Positions 37,955 through 51,896 are shown, counted from the first letter of the stretch. The stretch is DNA of 64,000 bases from Vanessa cardui (GCF_905220365.1 NC_061154.1:8184001-8248000), one strand, 5' to 3'. Translations and numbers: made by a program. The notes: generated from the letters alone by a model not told the origin.

Positions 37955-38679
37955 CATGTCACAAATTTTTATTTTATATCATTTCTAAATTTAATTATTA
38001 TATTTTATATTCGTAAACAATAGAATATTTCAAAATAATAAATTTAGAGTCAGATTTAATTAAACCACCTTGATACCCTAGTTACCAGTATTATATCCAT
38101 CCAGTTTTATAAGGTAACCCCAATGTAACTTATGATGATCGTATTTTTAAATGTGTAAACAATTATTATTCTTCGCCTTATTTTAAGCACAATATGTTAA
38201 ATAATTATGTAGACGTGTTAACTGCGTAATAAATATGCACTTCGAATATTTATTACAAAATTATCCAGTTTTTTAATAACTTTTTATAGGGTACCAAAGA
38301 GTTTTTATAATATATTTTCATAACAATAAACAATATAACCAAAAATTTGTTTTACCAACATACTAATTTTAATTACCTACCGACCTATACCTAATTATAG
38401 TATACATAGTACAAAACATACGCACTTACGCTAACTCGAACTCAAACCCAAACAAGGAATTTAATAAAATCTGTCAAAAACCACTGAAATTTGGAACTGG
38501 AAGTTATGATAGGAAGGAAAGCAATCTATTCTAAATGGTTCCGGTTTTATGGAAAACAGAACATTTAGTACATTGTATTTCTAATATTTAGACCTTTTTT
38601 TATAAATATACCATTCGGGTATTCAATTCCTCTCAATGTATAACCGTATGTGACGTCGCTAATAGTCGTGGCATAACTT

Positions 38680-38768
38680 TGATTTTGACTTGGCCTTGGC
38701 TTTGGCTTTGGCTTGGCTTGGCTTTGACTTGGCTGGAGTGACTGGCTTGGTTCGACTCGGCTCTGCTT
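38680..38768. repeat. TTGGCT-type minisatellite
   Basis: Degenerate copies of TTGGCT and TTTGGC. Read on the minus strand this gives a Lys/Pro/Gln/Ser-rich frame that is an artefact of the repeat. Confidence 0.8.
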
Positions 38769-41700
38769 TGCATATAGCATGGCGTTACATTGTATTATGC
38801 ACGCGATTTTATTAATTGCCGTCGTGTATCGACAATTTACCATAATAATAATAAGTTAATTTGTAACAATTTTAATAGTTTTAACTTCAAAATGGTAATG
38901 AAAATAAATAACACTTTTTCTTGAAAAAATATTTATTGTAATTAAGCAAATATAATACACTTAATTTAATTTAAAAGTGCATTACGAAATATAAAAAATA
39001 ACATGTTACTTGTAATTGGTTAATAAATAAAAGTTCATATTTAGGTTGTATATTGTATTTTGGAAACATACATACATACATACATGAATACTGAGAATAG
39101 GCTCATTAGGCTCTCGACTACAAATATGAATCCTCAATTTAAATTAACTAGTCGATTCTTTTTTCAAAATTTATATTAAGAAAAATAGGATTATGTTTGA
39201 ATTTGTTTATGGGATCTGTTTCTATAGACAAGACACATGTCGAGAACGGGAATGAATCCTGAAAATTATTTGTATACTTCTATGGTAATCTGCAGATTAA
39301 AAAAGTAAATGAAACTAAATACTATACCCCATGCCTAGTATGCATACCAAATAAATAACATAACAACTAAAATAAGATAGTAATTCAATGATTCTTTTTA
39401 AAAGAAGGTCTAGGTTTTATTTTATGAATTAAAAAATATATATTTGATATTGAAAAAAAAAAAAACAATTATAACTTCAAAGAACATTGAACGAAAGTCC
39501 AATAACAATATGTAACACGTTATCGACTTAAAATATCTTTGGATTTTCAGCAATTAGGGAATATTTTTTTTATTATAAATAAATATATCCCCTAGCGGGT
39601 ACTTCACCTATGACATTTATAACAATACCAACTTATTACTATATATAGACATCTAGATTTTAAATATCGTTTATTATTTAAAAAAAAAAAAACCTTTAGA
39701 ATATAATGATACTACTCTATCAGTAAGACAACAATCAGACATTCGCTAGTTGCCCGATTATTAAGAATAATATCAAGAACAGAATTATTAAAAGTTGTTC
39801 TTCCTTTAAATTAAAGAAAACTTGTACAAGCGCACAAACAGACCCTCATTATATAAATTATCTGTGGCAGTAATCAGAAATAATGAGAAAGGATGGTAAA
39901 TAGTTAAAATATTTATAACATTAAACAAATTGGATGTAGAAAAACTAATATTATTATTGGTAATTAAATCAAATTCAATGTTTTGTAGATTTTTATCAAC
40001 AATAGCTACAACGGGTTCAAATATTTCAATGAGATGCGTTTTCATACGAATGCGCAAATGTTAGTACTTACAATCTAACATTGTAAAATGTAAACAACAA
40101 ATTTCACGACATTTATCATTTAAATATAAATGAGAAACAACATTCATCAATAGACAGTTATGACAATTTCATTAAATATACTTTCCTAGTTACCATTACG
40201 TAATACCCACATGTTGTGTATTTTTTGGCGGTTCGCAGTTTTCTACTTGAGACGATAAGTCAAAATTGACACGTAGAATCAGAGCAGAGAAGTGAAACAT
40301 GTCTAAACTATTTACAGCTAAATGACGCTCTTTGTCGCAGTGTATGTAACGCGACAATACGCAAAACATCTATTTCGACACCAACAATTTATACTACGCT
40401 AAATAGAATTTTAGTGAAATAGTTTTACTTATTCCAAGTTGCTTAAAACAACTTATTTTATATGTATTAAACAATCGTGAAAAAATATAAAACTAACGAA
40501 TCTTCGTTAGTTAAAACTGTAAAATATAGAAGTCAATCTTGTCACTTGTAAATCTATATGAAAATTAAACAATTTATTCTAGTACACTGGTGCAAGTAAT
40601 TTTACTTTGTTATTTTCCATGGTTAATTATAATGTAAAGCTACAAATGCTCGGAATGATTCGTTTTTTAATAAGATCAGATTTTCTTTCGTGTCTTCTTG
40701 AGGTATATCGTCATTACCTTTTAGTGTTCTTTCGTTTAAGAAAATTTTATTGTAAATTACAAATTGTATAAAACGCTCACTAAAGGCAATTTTTGAAATC
40801 AATCGATTTAAATTACGGTAACAATTATTAGCGGAGTGTGAACACACTCTCGATTCAGCGTAGTATAAATTTTTGTTGTCGATTTATTAAATAAACGTCT
40901 CAATGCGTAGATCATAAGTATGCAGTCCGCGTTACCGTGAAACAAAACACAACGCACGCAGCGTAATCGTCGTTCAAAATATCAAAATATCAAGCTTTAA
41001 CCTCACGATACTAGTTTGCATAATATTTCGCAAATCTGAGTGATTTCACGCTTCGCTTTGACAGCCGCCACAAGCTAGGCCTTCGGTGAGAATATCGCAT
41101 CCATTGAACTAGTCAGCAAAACCTCCTATCTACGTATATACATTCTCTGCTCAGAGAGACTGGCATTACACTTTATTGTTTACAACTAGTTGAACCAATT
41201 TTAACAAATATACAATTTACAATATTAACTTTTAATTATTAAGCTATAATTTAATGATGAGGTAAGCTACAAATAGCATTTTTGGTGTCTCTTAAGGCCA
41301 CGAAATGCCATATTACTGTAGCCATGCTTTGTACATACTACATATTTCTATATACATATCATAGGTAACCTATATAGTTTAAAATACAATTATTTCATCA
41401 ACATGCCTTTTTAAAATGTATATTTATTTCTATCGTTAAGTAGAAATTATTCTTTTTATAAATAGAATTAACGAAATCGTTTATCACTCAAATGACAAAT
41501 AAAATAACCGCCACAAAAAAGATTGCAAGGAATCATCAAAGCAGAAATCTATGTACAGGAGAATATGTTAAAGTCAGTCTACGTGTGTACAAATTAATAT
41601 AATAACAAAATGTATTTGTCCTTTATAGAGTAACTGTACATATCGTTCGTATATATACATAAAATGAAAGAACATCCTTACGAAATTCATTTTAATTTTG

Positions 41701-41952
41701 TACACCGTTCATACATTTCATTTTCAGTAAAGTTAAGACTAATCCATTTTGACTGAATGATTATCATTTTATCAATAAAGCTATAATTACGGAAGAACGT
41801 CTTTTAATTAGTCAACTTTGTTATTTCATCGTACGTTGATAAAATAGTCGTCATTTATTATAGCAACACATTTAAATTTTACGCGTCGAAAGGTCCAAAT
41901 ATGTTATTAAAACCGTGCTCAGAATAATGCGAAAGAAATAAATGTACGTATA

Positions 41953-42290
41953 GTACGACACAACTTAGATGTAGCATCGGCAAAATTCCTAAAACCGATC
42001 ACATCCGAATTAAATACGCTATCCCAAATTATCATTATTTATTTCTCGTGTGAATATGATCTTTACACAAAAGTAATAACTTGTAATATCATATGACCAT
42101 CAATTTGACATGTCGATTTACATCCACTTGTTTTCTCGGGTTGAACTGAGGCGAGAATCTATAGCGACGAATAGCGTCGAATGGCGCGATTGTGAGCCAT
42201 TTATATTGGTCGTGTAAATCGGCAGTAATCGGTTTTATTTTCATTTTATTGCATTTACTTTATCATAGTATGATAAAAATGTCGCTTCCC
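41953..42290. mobile_element. MITE, family A, copy 2
   Basis: Left end GTACGACACAACTTAGATGT. The interior matches 25090-25360 over most of its length, including TTGTTTTCTCGGGTTGAACT and GAGAATCTATAGCGACGAAT. The right end is eroded. Confidence 0.75.
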
Positions 42291-44375
42291 GTCATCTAAA
42301 AGCTTATATCATTTAAGCTACGCAGCGGATCCTGATACTGTTTTCATCAATAAGCAGGGTAATTTAAGAAGTTTATAAGTATAATGTATTCATATTATAA
42401 CAGAGAAACCCCCAGAATTTCAACTACCTAGCCGAATTTTATTTGTTCTTGATCTAAAAGTTATAAATCCTTACTGTATCCGACTGAGTCGGGCTAGTCG
42501 TGAATTAACTACGTTTTGTAATTTTTATTATGTTTGTATTTTAATTTTAATGACTGGACTAATTCATTAATCGTTACGGTATGGCCGTTATTGTCACCGT
42601 TTGGTAATGAATAAAAACAGTGCTTGTGGATAGACCTATATACGCGTTGGTACGATATATAAAAGTAATTGGTTAGGAAACCAGAGATTAGGGTTCAGAG
42701 CAATGGAACTATTTAAGACTAGTCAACAAGGCCCTTTACACTGAATGATTCAAACCGATTTGTCATTTCTCTCATCTATCCCTTCGATTTTCTGAACATA
42801 AATTCTAGAAACAGATAAGCACATAAGTTATTACAAGCGCTGTAGATTAAAAACGCAAAGGCTTCATGTTACTACTCATTTCTATAGCTTTTTCAGTGTC
42901 ATTTAAATGTATCACAAAAAAGGTTCAAAGATAATAATAATAAAATTATATTCGCTATAAATTTCAATGTTTCAATTAACAATTCAACGTTGTGACAACA
43001 CAACGATAAACATGAAAACGGATGGGGTTGCCAAATACTTCTTCTACAACAGTCTTTTCGATAATGTCTGCCATGTGCACAAAATATATTCTTGCTCAAG
43101 TTCTAAAACAAAATGTAGTCTCCTAACAATATTTTAACTATAATAATGTTGACGCAATGTTCTCGATTACTTTATGAATTTACGCATGCGCATTAGTTCT
43201 TTCGCTGTGCTATAACGCTATAGCTGTATATCAGGGACATGGAAGAAACCTCTGTGGAGTTTTTAGAGTGAACCTAGAGATCTGTTCAGTCACGAAGAGA
43301 CTTCGTTCAAATTAAATCATTCTTCCTTCGTAAATCTTCGTGAGTGAATGGATCAATAGAATTTCTTTCATTTCACAGCCAAACACACTAAGATAATTCG
43401 TTTACAATAAATAGATAATAATTTGCTTAACTTATTTCTATATTGCTTTCATCATTTATTCAATAACACAAGTCATAATCATAATTTTTCGTTGGACAAA
43501 TTTTAAAAAAGTAAAAAAGAAAAATGTTATGCTTCACAGAGTATAAAATAAAATTGACTTATAACCATAGATGATATATGAAATTAATGATATGATGTCG
43601 TCCAGTAGAGGATAATGATATTTGTAATGAAAAATAAATTGTGAAAAGAAATAAAATATACACTATTTCATACCTTACTTTGTTTCAAATGATTTTATCG
43701 TACCGTTGAACATTTTTACTTTTTATTTATTACAGTTAAATAAAATAAAAAAAAGAATGTCATTGTCGATGACATTAAAATAATCACAATTTCATTGACA
43801 TTAATTAATTAACCTTTTGTCATTTTATAATATTTTAAATGTGTATGAAATTGTTATCCTCCGATTATTTGATTTAAAACTTTAAAATAAATTAAGTTAA
43901 AAATAAAATTGATATGGATTCAAAGATATCAGTCGAACTAGCTTTATGTGTTGCCATGTTATGTGCCATGGTTTATCTATTGGCTTTTAAATTACACTGC
44001 AAAACATCAAACACCATGTGATACCATAATAATAAAAATTAAATTACCCTTCACAAAAACATTTATGGCAAGACTTAGTTTCATTTAACCATTTCATTGA
44101 CAATAAAACAACCTAACAATTTACGAGTTTAGCACATATTGGATTGAATATGTATTTATAATAAAATGGTATAGAAATCATTTTATATAATTTAAATGTT
44201 AAGTTGTACCAAAGTTTATAAATAAAGGAAGATTTAAGTCATATCAATAATTCTAAATACCTGTATCCCAAAAAAATTAGGAAGCTCACTTCTGTATGTA
44301 CAAACTTTTATTATATTATTTTTGTTAAAATTATTCCCAGCCAATATAAAAAATTTTAAGAGCACTCTATTATTA

Positions 44376-44580
44376 TACATGACTTAACAATGTTTAACCA
44401 AATATTGGGTAACAGTATTTAAAATAACCCGAACAAGCAAATTCAACTATTTTACAGATATAGCCCAACAGAACATATTTTAGTCTACTATTTATATATA
44501 ACTTAATAACACATAACCCAATATAGGTTAACACTATTTGAAATAACCCAAAAATAAAGGGTTACTTCTTTAATATTACT
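44376..44580. repeat. Diverged tandem duplication, period about 118 bp
   Basis: Two related units, near 44385-44435 and 44500-44555, share ACTTAA...AACC(C)AATAT and GT(T)AACA.TATTT.AAATAACCC. Each also has GGGTTA-like and TAACCC-like ends, so it can fold back on itself. Confidence 0.5.
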
Positions 44581-45044
44581 GCAGTCATTTCAAATAATTA
44601 AATTTACAACTTACACCGTTTCATACCTGTAATAAGTACCAACCATATTATCAACACTTCCCGATGAAATATTTTACGATTAACTGTACACTTTCTTTAA
44701 AATTATTCAACTATGTAGTTTTCGTTTTAAACGTTTGCATCAATTATTGATTTAATCAGTTTAACCCGAAAGATTGTGATCTTATCATACACGCTTGATC
44801 ACTGATTCTTGTCGAGAATTCGCTGAAAAACAAAAAATAATAATCATTAATTGAGTGAACATAATACAAGCATTGCTTACTAAACTAAAAAAAAATACCT
44901 AAGTTTATTATGTATATTTAATGGTCCATAACACAATTTGAATGATTGTCAATATGCAACAAAATTACCAGATATGATAATACTTCAGGCCTTTCCACTT
45001 CTTTGACAAATGTTTTTTAATCTTTCATATATTTAAACGAATAG

Positions 45045-45050
45045 TTTATT
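45045..45050 (-). promoter_or_regulatory. Poly(A) signal of Deaf1
   Basis: AATAAA on the minus strand, 78 bp after the Deaf1 stop codon. Confidence 0.55.
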
Positions 45051-45127
45051 TATTTATTTCTTAAAAGAGGATTTAATGTTGAGGCTTTTATATATTATTT
45101 GAATGCATATTTACCAGGTGCTGAATA

Positions 45128-48100
45128 CTATTGATGTTGACTCTCAACGATGAGCATAATCGACTGGTGCTGTTGAGAGTCTGTGTGGATAGCGGGAACT
45201 GAACGAAGACATTCGATCTGATGAGATGCCCAATCCTTCTTTTGGCAATATGTTGAACAGTACGGCGTCCTTCTGCAGAGAGAACACTCCGCCGACGCTT
45301 CACGGTTACAATTAGCGCACTGAAATCATTTTAAACAATAAAATAAAATACCAGACACTTCAATTTTATTCACTTACATCAAGAACTTATATTCTGCAAT
45401 CTCATTTTGATACATATGAGTTAGCCAATTGTTTCTACAGTAGTATTATTGGTTAAGAATGAATTTATTATACTATTTATAATTATTAAAAAAATATTAA
45501 GTGATTTAAAATATTTTGCCTACTGCTATACTTCTTATGCGATTGTAGTTGCCATTTTGGATTTGTTTTGTTCTAGGTAAATATTGATAGTTATGTGTAT
45601 CTTAGCTTTCTTGCATCAGGTATTCAACATATTGTGGACCGTACAGGAATGCTGGCCTTGAGGGTCTCATATCCAAAACGGAGGCCCTCCTATTCCACGG
45701 ACCCCTATGAGGGGCGAGTATCACCGTTCGGGGGAAGGTAATCAAGGTGCAGTCCCAGATGAAGAACCTGGGCATCATCCTGGACGGTCGATGGAGCTTC
45801 GGGCAGCATATTGTGCATCTCGGCCCGAGGCTCATCAACGCCGCCGCCCCTCTCGGCCGGCTTCTTCCGAATTTGGGGAGGGGGGCAGCCGGGTTCGCTA
45901 TGCCGGCGTCTGTACTCCGGCGTAGTGAGGTCGATGGCGCTGTATGGTGCCCCGATCTAGGTCGACGCCCTCTCCGCTGACAATCGGGCCCTGCTGCGGA
46001 AGCCGCAGAGGGCCATGGCCGTGAGAGGCATCAGATACGGTACCGTAGGGTGTCGTGGACCGCGGGGTCACTTCTCGCGGGCGATCCGGAGCTTCAGGCG
46101 GAAGTGCTCGCGGAGTCACTGGGTCACGAGGAAGAAGGGCACGCTCACCTTCAGGATGACGCAGGTACTTACCGGGCACGGATGATTCGGTAAGTACCTG
46201 CACGGAATAGCGCGGCGGGAGGTCACCCTCCTGCCACGAGTGTGGTGCGTCTAAGGGCGGAGACCTCTCACTGTCGAGCATCGTCATCGAAATGCTCGGC
46301 AGCGAGACGTGTTGGTCAGAGATGCGCTCCTTATTCGAAAACGTGATGTCGTAGTAGGAAGCCGCGGAGCGGGAGCGAGAGCGCTCCGCCGTAGACGACC
46401 GGAGAGGAGGAAGAAGCGCTACGCATACCTTCTCCCCCCACCTCAATAGGCGTCGCAGAGACCAGGGGGTGTCTCAGTACCCCCGAGAATCCCAACTAGG
46501 TTTTAGAGGCTCGCATAGACGGGCCGACCGTCAGGGCGTCAGGGTAGCATGCGTAAGCGATCCCGTGGCGCCCGTCGAAAGACGGAGAGGGTACCGTTGA
46601 TTTTTTAGTGGGTAAACCCGGTGGACCTGGGCGCACTCGGCGTCCAGGGAACCGAGGAGTCCCACACCCCTTTACAGATAAACACACATTCATTTTCAAA
46701 ATATTTCATCCTTATTTCCCATTGGATCTTAACCTAATAGAAAATAAGATTGTTTTTTTTAGAAGGATGATAATTTACTTGTATTGTGTTATAAAGAAGA
46801 ATCATCCTTGTTCTCCAGAATCTATTGTAAGTCATGCGACATTGACGGAATGATTTTGTCAACATGGCGTTACCAATCGGAAGTGTGAAATGTATTCTCC
46901 GTTAAAAACTCGTTTTCTATCCTTTCAATACAAGATCAACTAATAAACATGTATTCCAAAGTGCAAGTGAAATTGACAGGAAATCGATGTCCACTTCACT
47001 TACAACAACAGCCTGTAAATTCCCACTGCTGGGCTAAAGGCCTCCTCTCCCTTTGAGGAGAAGGTTTGGAACATATTCCACCACGCTGTTCAATGCGGAT
47101 TGGTGGAATACACATGTGGCAGAATTTCTATCAAATTTGTCACACGCCATTTGGATGACGTTTTCCTTTACCTCACGATGTTTTCCTTTACCGCTGAGCA
47201 CGAGATGAATTATAAAGACAAATTAAGCACTTGAATCAGCGGTGCTTGCCTGGGTTTGAACCCGCAATCATCTGTTAAGGTGCACGTGTTCTAACCACTG
47301 GGCCACCTCGGCCACTCCACTCCACTTAACAGTTTTTTGATAGATCGATCATCGAATGAACCGACTGAATCGAATTGGAGTTCACGACAGTCTTATTTAA
47401 TCAGTAGCTTGGTATCCACAAACACCTTTAAAAACTATTTGCTAGGTTGCGTAAGGAAAAATGTTAATAACTTTTTAAAAGTAGTGTCAATTTTTTTAAA
47501 GAAAATCCAAACAAATACGCTCTATGTTCTTAGAATACTCAAGTGTAAGTCGGAATTATAGATATGTTCTGATGTTATCTGAGAGTGGGTGTACCTTCTG
47601 CTTTTAGTGTTGCATTGTTTTGAGAGACAATTCATTATTTGATTGCACTTCTCAATGACCAATCGAACCTGACTTAAGCTGCTGATATTTCTGCTGAATA
47701 TTGTTGCTCTAGTATTTAATATCCAACACAAATCAACTCCATTCTCAGTAACAATCCCCATTTTGGTTTGCAATGTTACCAACACCTGCTTCTCGTAAGG
47801 CACGGAAAGCTATTGGTTCTTGTCCCAAACCCTATCCGGTTAAAGAGATCAGACTTGTGTACGCACACTCGTATGTCCTGTAATATCTCCTGCGCAGTGT
47901 AGCTGTGGCCTCAAGACAAAACTATCACAAAAACTTCATAAATTAAATCCTTTTAACTATTTCAAATCTCACTCTGATGTAGAGAATAAAGTTGGTAAGA
48001 GTGTACTATGACTTTTTACTAATAACCACCTAGTGAAACATTTGATACTAGTAAAAATATAGTAAAGTTTAACAAATGATAACCATTTGATCATTCAGAA

Positions 48101-51100
48101 CCAAATACTAAAAAATATGAAACTGTTTATAATTTTAGTGTGAATAACAATTACTTCTCACTTAGTGAACTAATAGAAACATAGTGTTGTCTTAAACTTT
48201 CGCGATTATTACACATTTAAATTAATTAACTAGTTATAACGGATTTGAATCACGGGTCTACCCGTGACCATGAACGCTGTAAAGTGCTCGAAACGTCGGG
48301 ATCCCAAAAATAATTAATATACGCGATTCAAATCCGTTATAACTAGTTTTATTTAATAGAAACATTCTATTAAGGAGTGTATGTGTGGAAATAACATTTA
48401 TTTATCTATTTGAGCTAAGGTAGAAACAAGCAGCTAACTCAAGCCAACGTTTAAAAACCTCTTTTTTGGAATGTAAAATAATTCCAATAGTAGTAGTAGT
48501 AGATACCTGAAATACCTTTTTAGACTCAGATTCATCAACATTATGCAAGGACACTTGCTCTGCTTCCACGTGTGCATCTACACTCGCAGCAAGTATGGCA
48601 GATGTACGCTCTTGTTCCAGCCGCTCCAATTGCCTCGTGCTCACTACTCTTACATCTTCGACACATTGTTTGAATTCACTTGATAGCCGAGATAAGTTCT
48701 GCCCAATATCTTCCAGTCGCTTTAATACTTTGTTCATGTCCGGTAGAACTAAAATATTCATTGTTACTTATAGAACATAATATTTAGAAAAAATATGGAG
48801 TATTATGACTTATTGAATAGAATTGCATTATATGTATAAACACTATCTTCTAACAACAGTCATAGAAAAAAGTTGTAATAATTTGCCAATAGTAAATTCC
48901 GTAGAATCTGCATCAAACCATACTATGGCTAACATACAAAGAAACAGTATTTGCTAAATATTATTCTAAGAGATAGGTTGCCATATACAGAATTTATTTA
49001 CAAATTATGTTTATTAACTTTAGAATCCTAACATTCAATTAATCTAAAGATATAAAATATGATAGCTTTAGAAATTAATCAAATTTAATTCTTTTTAAAC
49101 AGACATTTATATTTAAATTAATAAAAAAAGGATAAACATAAAAAGTTTACCTATAATGAAGGGCAATAAACTTGTTATGTTTAGAGTACAAACCTTCGCA
49201 CGCATACAGAGAACAACTCAATGTTTAACCACAGTTAAATAAATGGTTTTCAAACACATAAAGTACACAAAAAAAGAAACAATTATTTTTATTCGCATAG
49301 AAGGAACTAATTAATTTACTCACAAAGCAGTTATTATTATATTTACATGTTTTTAACTTATAATTTACTATATAGCATTTTTAAATGTAAACAAGATTGA
49401 CCAGGGTAAGAATTTGCTTTAATGTCTATTATCTATAATATTTGGTTTAACCTTGGTTAAGGAATTCCATACCAGGTATATAAGATAGGTTTATAAAGTT
49501 TACAATATAAGCTATTAACTATATTGAGTTATAGAAATAAGGGTTATAATGATTTGATGGCAGTCAAAGAATAATCTCAAAGCTTTTTGTTGGGCTTTAT
49601 CAAAAATATTATAATGTGACAAGAAGCATATATTTTCATAAGGTAATATTTATCATGATTGAATTATCTAATACATCATAAGAACATTTCATGTTTATAC
49701 ATAATATAATAAACTATACTTTAGTTAAATTCACACTTGCAGGCATTTTTATTTATAGGACATAGTAAATTAACATATCGCAATGCAAATTACTGTCGCA
49801 TAGTATGGCTTATGTAATTAATACATTAGGTGTCAATCAACAATGTTTAAAAAATTAAATTTGAAAAAGAATTATGTAAAACCTTTTTTACATAATTAAA
49901 TAAATTAATCTACACTATATAAATTCTTTTGCCTGTAACAGGGGCTTTACCCAGATGCACACAACAATTTACATATAGCATACAAACATCACCCTCCATT
50001 ATATTCCCTAAAAAATTTATAAAAAGTAGCTAATGTTCTTCCCAAGACTTAAACTTTCTTCAAGCCACATTTCACCAAAATTGGTTAAGCAGATTAAGCA
50101 TAAAGAGGTAACAGATAGAGATACTTTCCCATTTATAATATACTTGTAACCCAGCCAAGCTTTACATGAATATTTTATATGCATGTTATGAACATATTAC
50201 ATAAAATCATTATAAATTGTAGCCTCTGCATTATATTGATTTATATCCTTTATTTATGTAAAAAGTCATCCAAATCTGTCCAGTACTTTTTTCATGAAAG
50301 AACAAACATCTAACCACACCAATTTTCGCATTTATAATATTTATAGGATGTATAGATACAGTCGCCATACTATTTATTTCAATTTATTTACATGATTTTT
50401 ATTTAAAATTGCATAGACATATGATATGTAATGTACAAACAAAAGCAATTTGTTTAAAATAAACACAGATCTTTGCAGTATAAGGTACCTTTAAGATTTT
50501 TCAGTTCTAATAGAGAAAAAATTTAATAATTGCAGTAATAATATATCAATTAAATTCATAGCCCAAACATTCATGATATAGTTTAAACATAGCACAAAAA
50601 TTCACATACACAGTCGCATCCATGTTTTGGCAATATATTTTAAGAGAAACCTGTATAACATATAAAATTTGGATATTTTACCTGGTATAGGATCCGGATT
50701 TGCTTCAGGACTGGCTAGGAGGTGGTAATCTGTATTAGTTTCTAACCCTTCAGCAATGGACTGCCAAGCTTCTTTAGAATGGCTGTTGCTACTCGACTGA
50801 TGTATATTATCAACTTCAGCATCACTGATAGTTTCAAGTTTTACTTTTGCTTTTTTTTCATCAGTTCCTACAGAATAAACAGTTTTACATGAAATAAAAA
50901 GTTATTATTATTAGTAATTTAAATTGTTTAAAATAATTAAATAATCATACCATCTTGATTATTTCTTCTTTTCCTTTTATAAGGTGTAAATAGCCTTATT
51001 GGTCCCATTGCTAAAATAAAGAAATTAAATTCATAAATTGTATTTTTATGTTGTTATCACACCATCAAAGTATATCCTTCAATACCATTTAAAATATTAA

Positions 51101-51896
51101 CTGTATTATTTAATAATAAACATGAATTAACTAAATAGAATCATATTATATTATAATCTTGCTCGTGTTATTTACCAGTTTGATCATCACAACAGGCTCC
51201 ACAAGTGCAACTTGTTGCATGAGGTGTTAGTATACCCTCATCAATTAATGCTTGTATACTCCTGCCTCCAAATCTTATTGAACGTTTCCAATCTTTACTT
51301 GAAGCTCGACCACAGAGAGCCTCAAACTCACTGGGTGTATACCATTCCATCCCATATCGAATACATCTGCCTCTACCTCCAGAACCCAATCTCTGTTTGT
51401 GAAGTTCTGCTGAGGTATTTTTACATCTTACTGGGAGAACAGGCATATTCGCGGTATCGACCCATGATCGAGTACTAGTAGACCTACTTGTAGTGGAATT
51501 GGATGTTGTTTCGTGATCTTTTTGTTCACGTACGGGTGGTGGCGAAGGAGTGTTCTGAATAACTATATGGGTCGGTTTTATGTCTTCAGGCACCGATCCA
51601 CCTGATATGAAACCATTATCCACGCATATCATAGGCTTAAAATGCTGCAGCTGGTCAGATGTGATTACGTTAAAAGTAGTGCCCGTAATAAGAGTGCCGA
51701 CTGGTAAAGATACGGGTACTGTCACTACTCCATTGGTATCACTCGAACGTCGAACCGTTTTTATTCCTGCAGACAAAACAGAACTGCCTTCAGAACACTC
51801 GGCATTGCGCTCGGCTGCTGTCGACAAGGGATCGGCGTCGTTTACTTCGGTAATGTCCGGCATAACGACGTTGTCCGAACTTCTATTCTCCGCCAT
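45128..51896 (-). CDS. Deaf1: Deaf1 homologue, SAND-MYND transcription factor, 5 exons
   Basis: Exons in gene order: 51896-51176, 51010-50951, 50867-50682, 48748-48507 and 45319-45128, totalling 1,401 nt and 466 residues with consistent phases. The N-terminus is acidic and Ser/Thr-rich. The SAND domain (about residues 150-240) has LPVRCKN, RLGSGGRGRCI and SSKDWKRSIRFGGR, the last being the KDWK DNA-contact motif. A basic stretch, PYKRKRRNN, follows in exon 2 and is a likely nuclear signal. Exon 4 is predicted coiled coil. Exon 5 is a complete MYND zinc finger: CANC, CSLC, YCSTYC, then H and C. Deaf1 binds TTCG-rich DNA and regulates development and innate immune genes in flies (family knowledge). 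It is shorter than the fly protein (about 576 residues). The 3.2-kb last intron carries a LINE fragment, a SINE and an inverted-repeat element. The start is the first in-frame ATG. Confidence 0.95.
45610..46680 (+). pseudogene. Decayed 3' part of an R1-clade-like LINE, Deaf1 last intron (antisense)
   Basis: A GC-rich island in AT-rich DNA. Conceptual fragments such as LGIILDGRWSFGQHI, GPRLINAAAPLGRLLPN and MALYGAPI resemble the C-terminal part of R1/jockey-type reverse transcriptases, but are broken by frameshifts and stops. The 3' part has GATCCCGTGGCGCCCG and GTGGGTAAACCCGGTGG, also found reversed at 58425-58634. No intact protein remains. Confidence 0.8.
47003..47318 (-). mobile_element. 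tRNA-derived SINE (Metulj-like), copy 4, reversed
   Basis: The reverse complement shows box B-like GGGTTCAAACCC and the tail GCCCAGCAGTGGGAATTTAC, CTGTTGTTGT. Near-identical CCACTTCACTTA and CCACTCCACTTA flank it, a likely target duplication. A local duplication, GTTTTCCTTTACC...GTTTTCCTTTACC, lies in the middle. It is in the Deaf1 last intron, sense to Deaf1. Confidence 0.88.
48228..48348. mobile_element. 121-bp element with perfect 24-bp terminal inverted repeats, Deaf1 last intron
   Basis: AACTAGTTATAACGGATTTG (24 bp in all) at 48228-48251 is exactly complemented at 48325-48348. The core includes CCGTGACCATGAACGCTG and GAAACGTCGGGATCCC. It ends 158 bp from the Deaf1 exon 4 donor. Confidence 0.9.
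48749..50681 (-). other. Deaf1 intron 3
   Basis: A 1.9-kb AT-rich intron. I see no repeat with clear ends and no coding frame. Confidence 0.7.

Larger units (their letters stand above)
37955..45044. other. 7-kb gene-poor interval between LanA and Deaf1
   Basis: AT-rich DNA between the convergent 3' ends of LanA and Deaf1. No open frame here looks conserved or joins to another. It holds a TTGGCT-type minisatellite (38680-38768), a short (CATA)n run (39066-39084), a MITE (41953-42290) and a diverged duplication near 44376-44580. I see no RNA gene. Confidence 0.6.

Noticed and set aside
38565..38843. 92-codon minus-strand frame rich in Lys, Pro, Gln and Ser
   Set aside because: Product of a TTGGCT minisatellite, with no sign of conservation.
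45898..46446. 182-codon minus-strand open frame
   Set aside because: It lies antisense to the GC-rich LINE remnant. Its Arg/Pro/Ser-rich content is a by-product of that composition.
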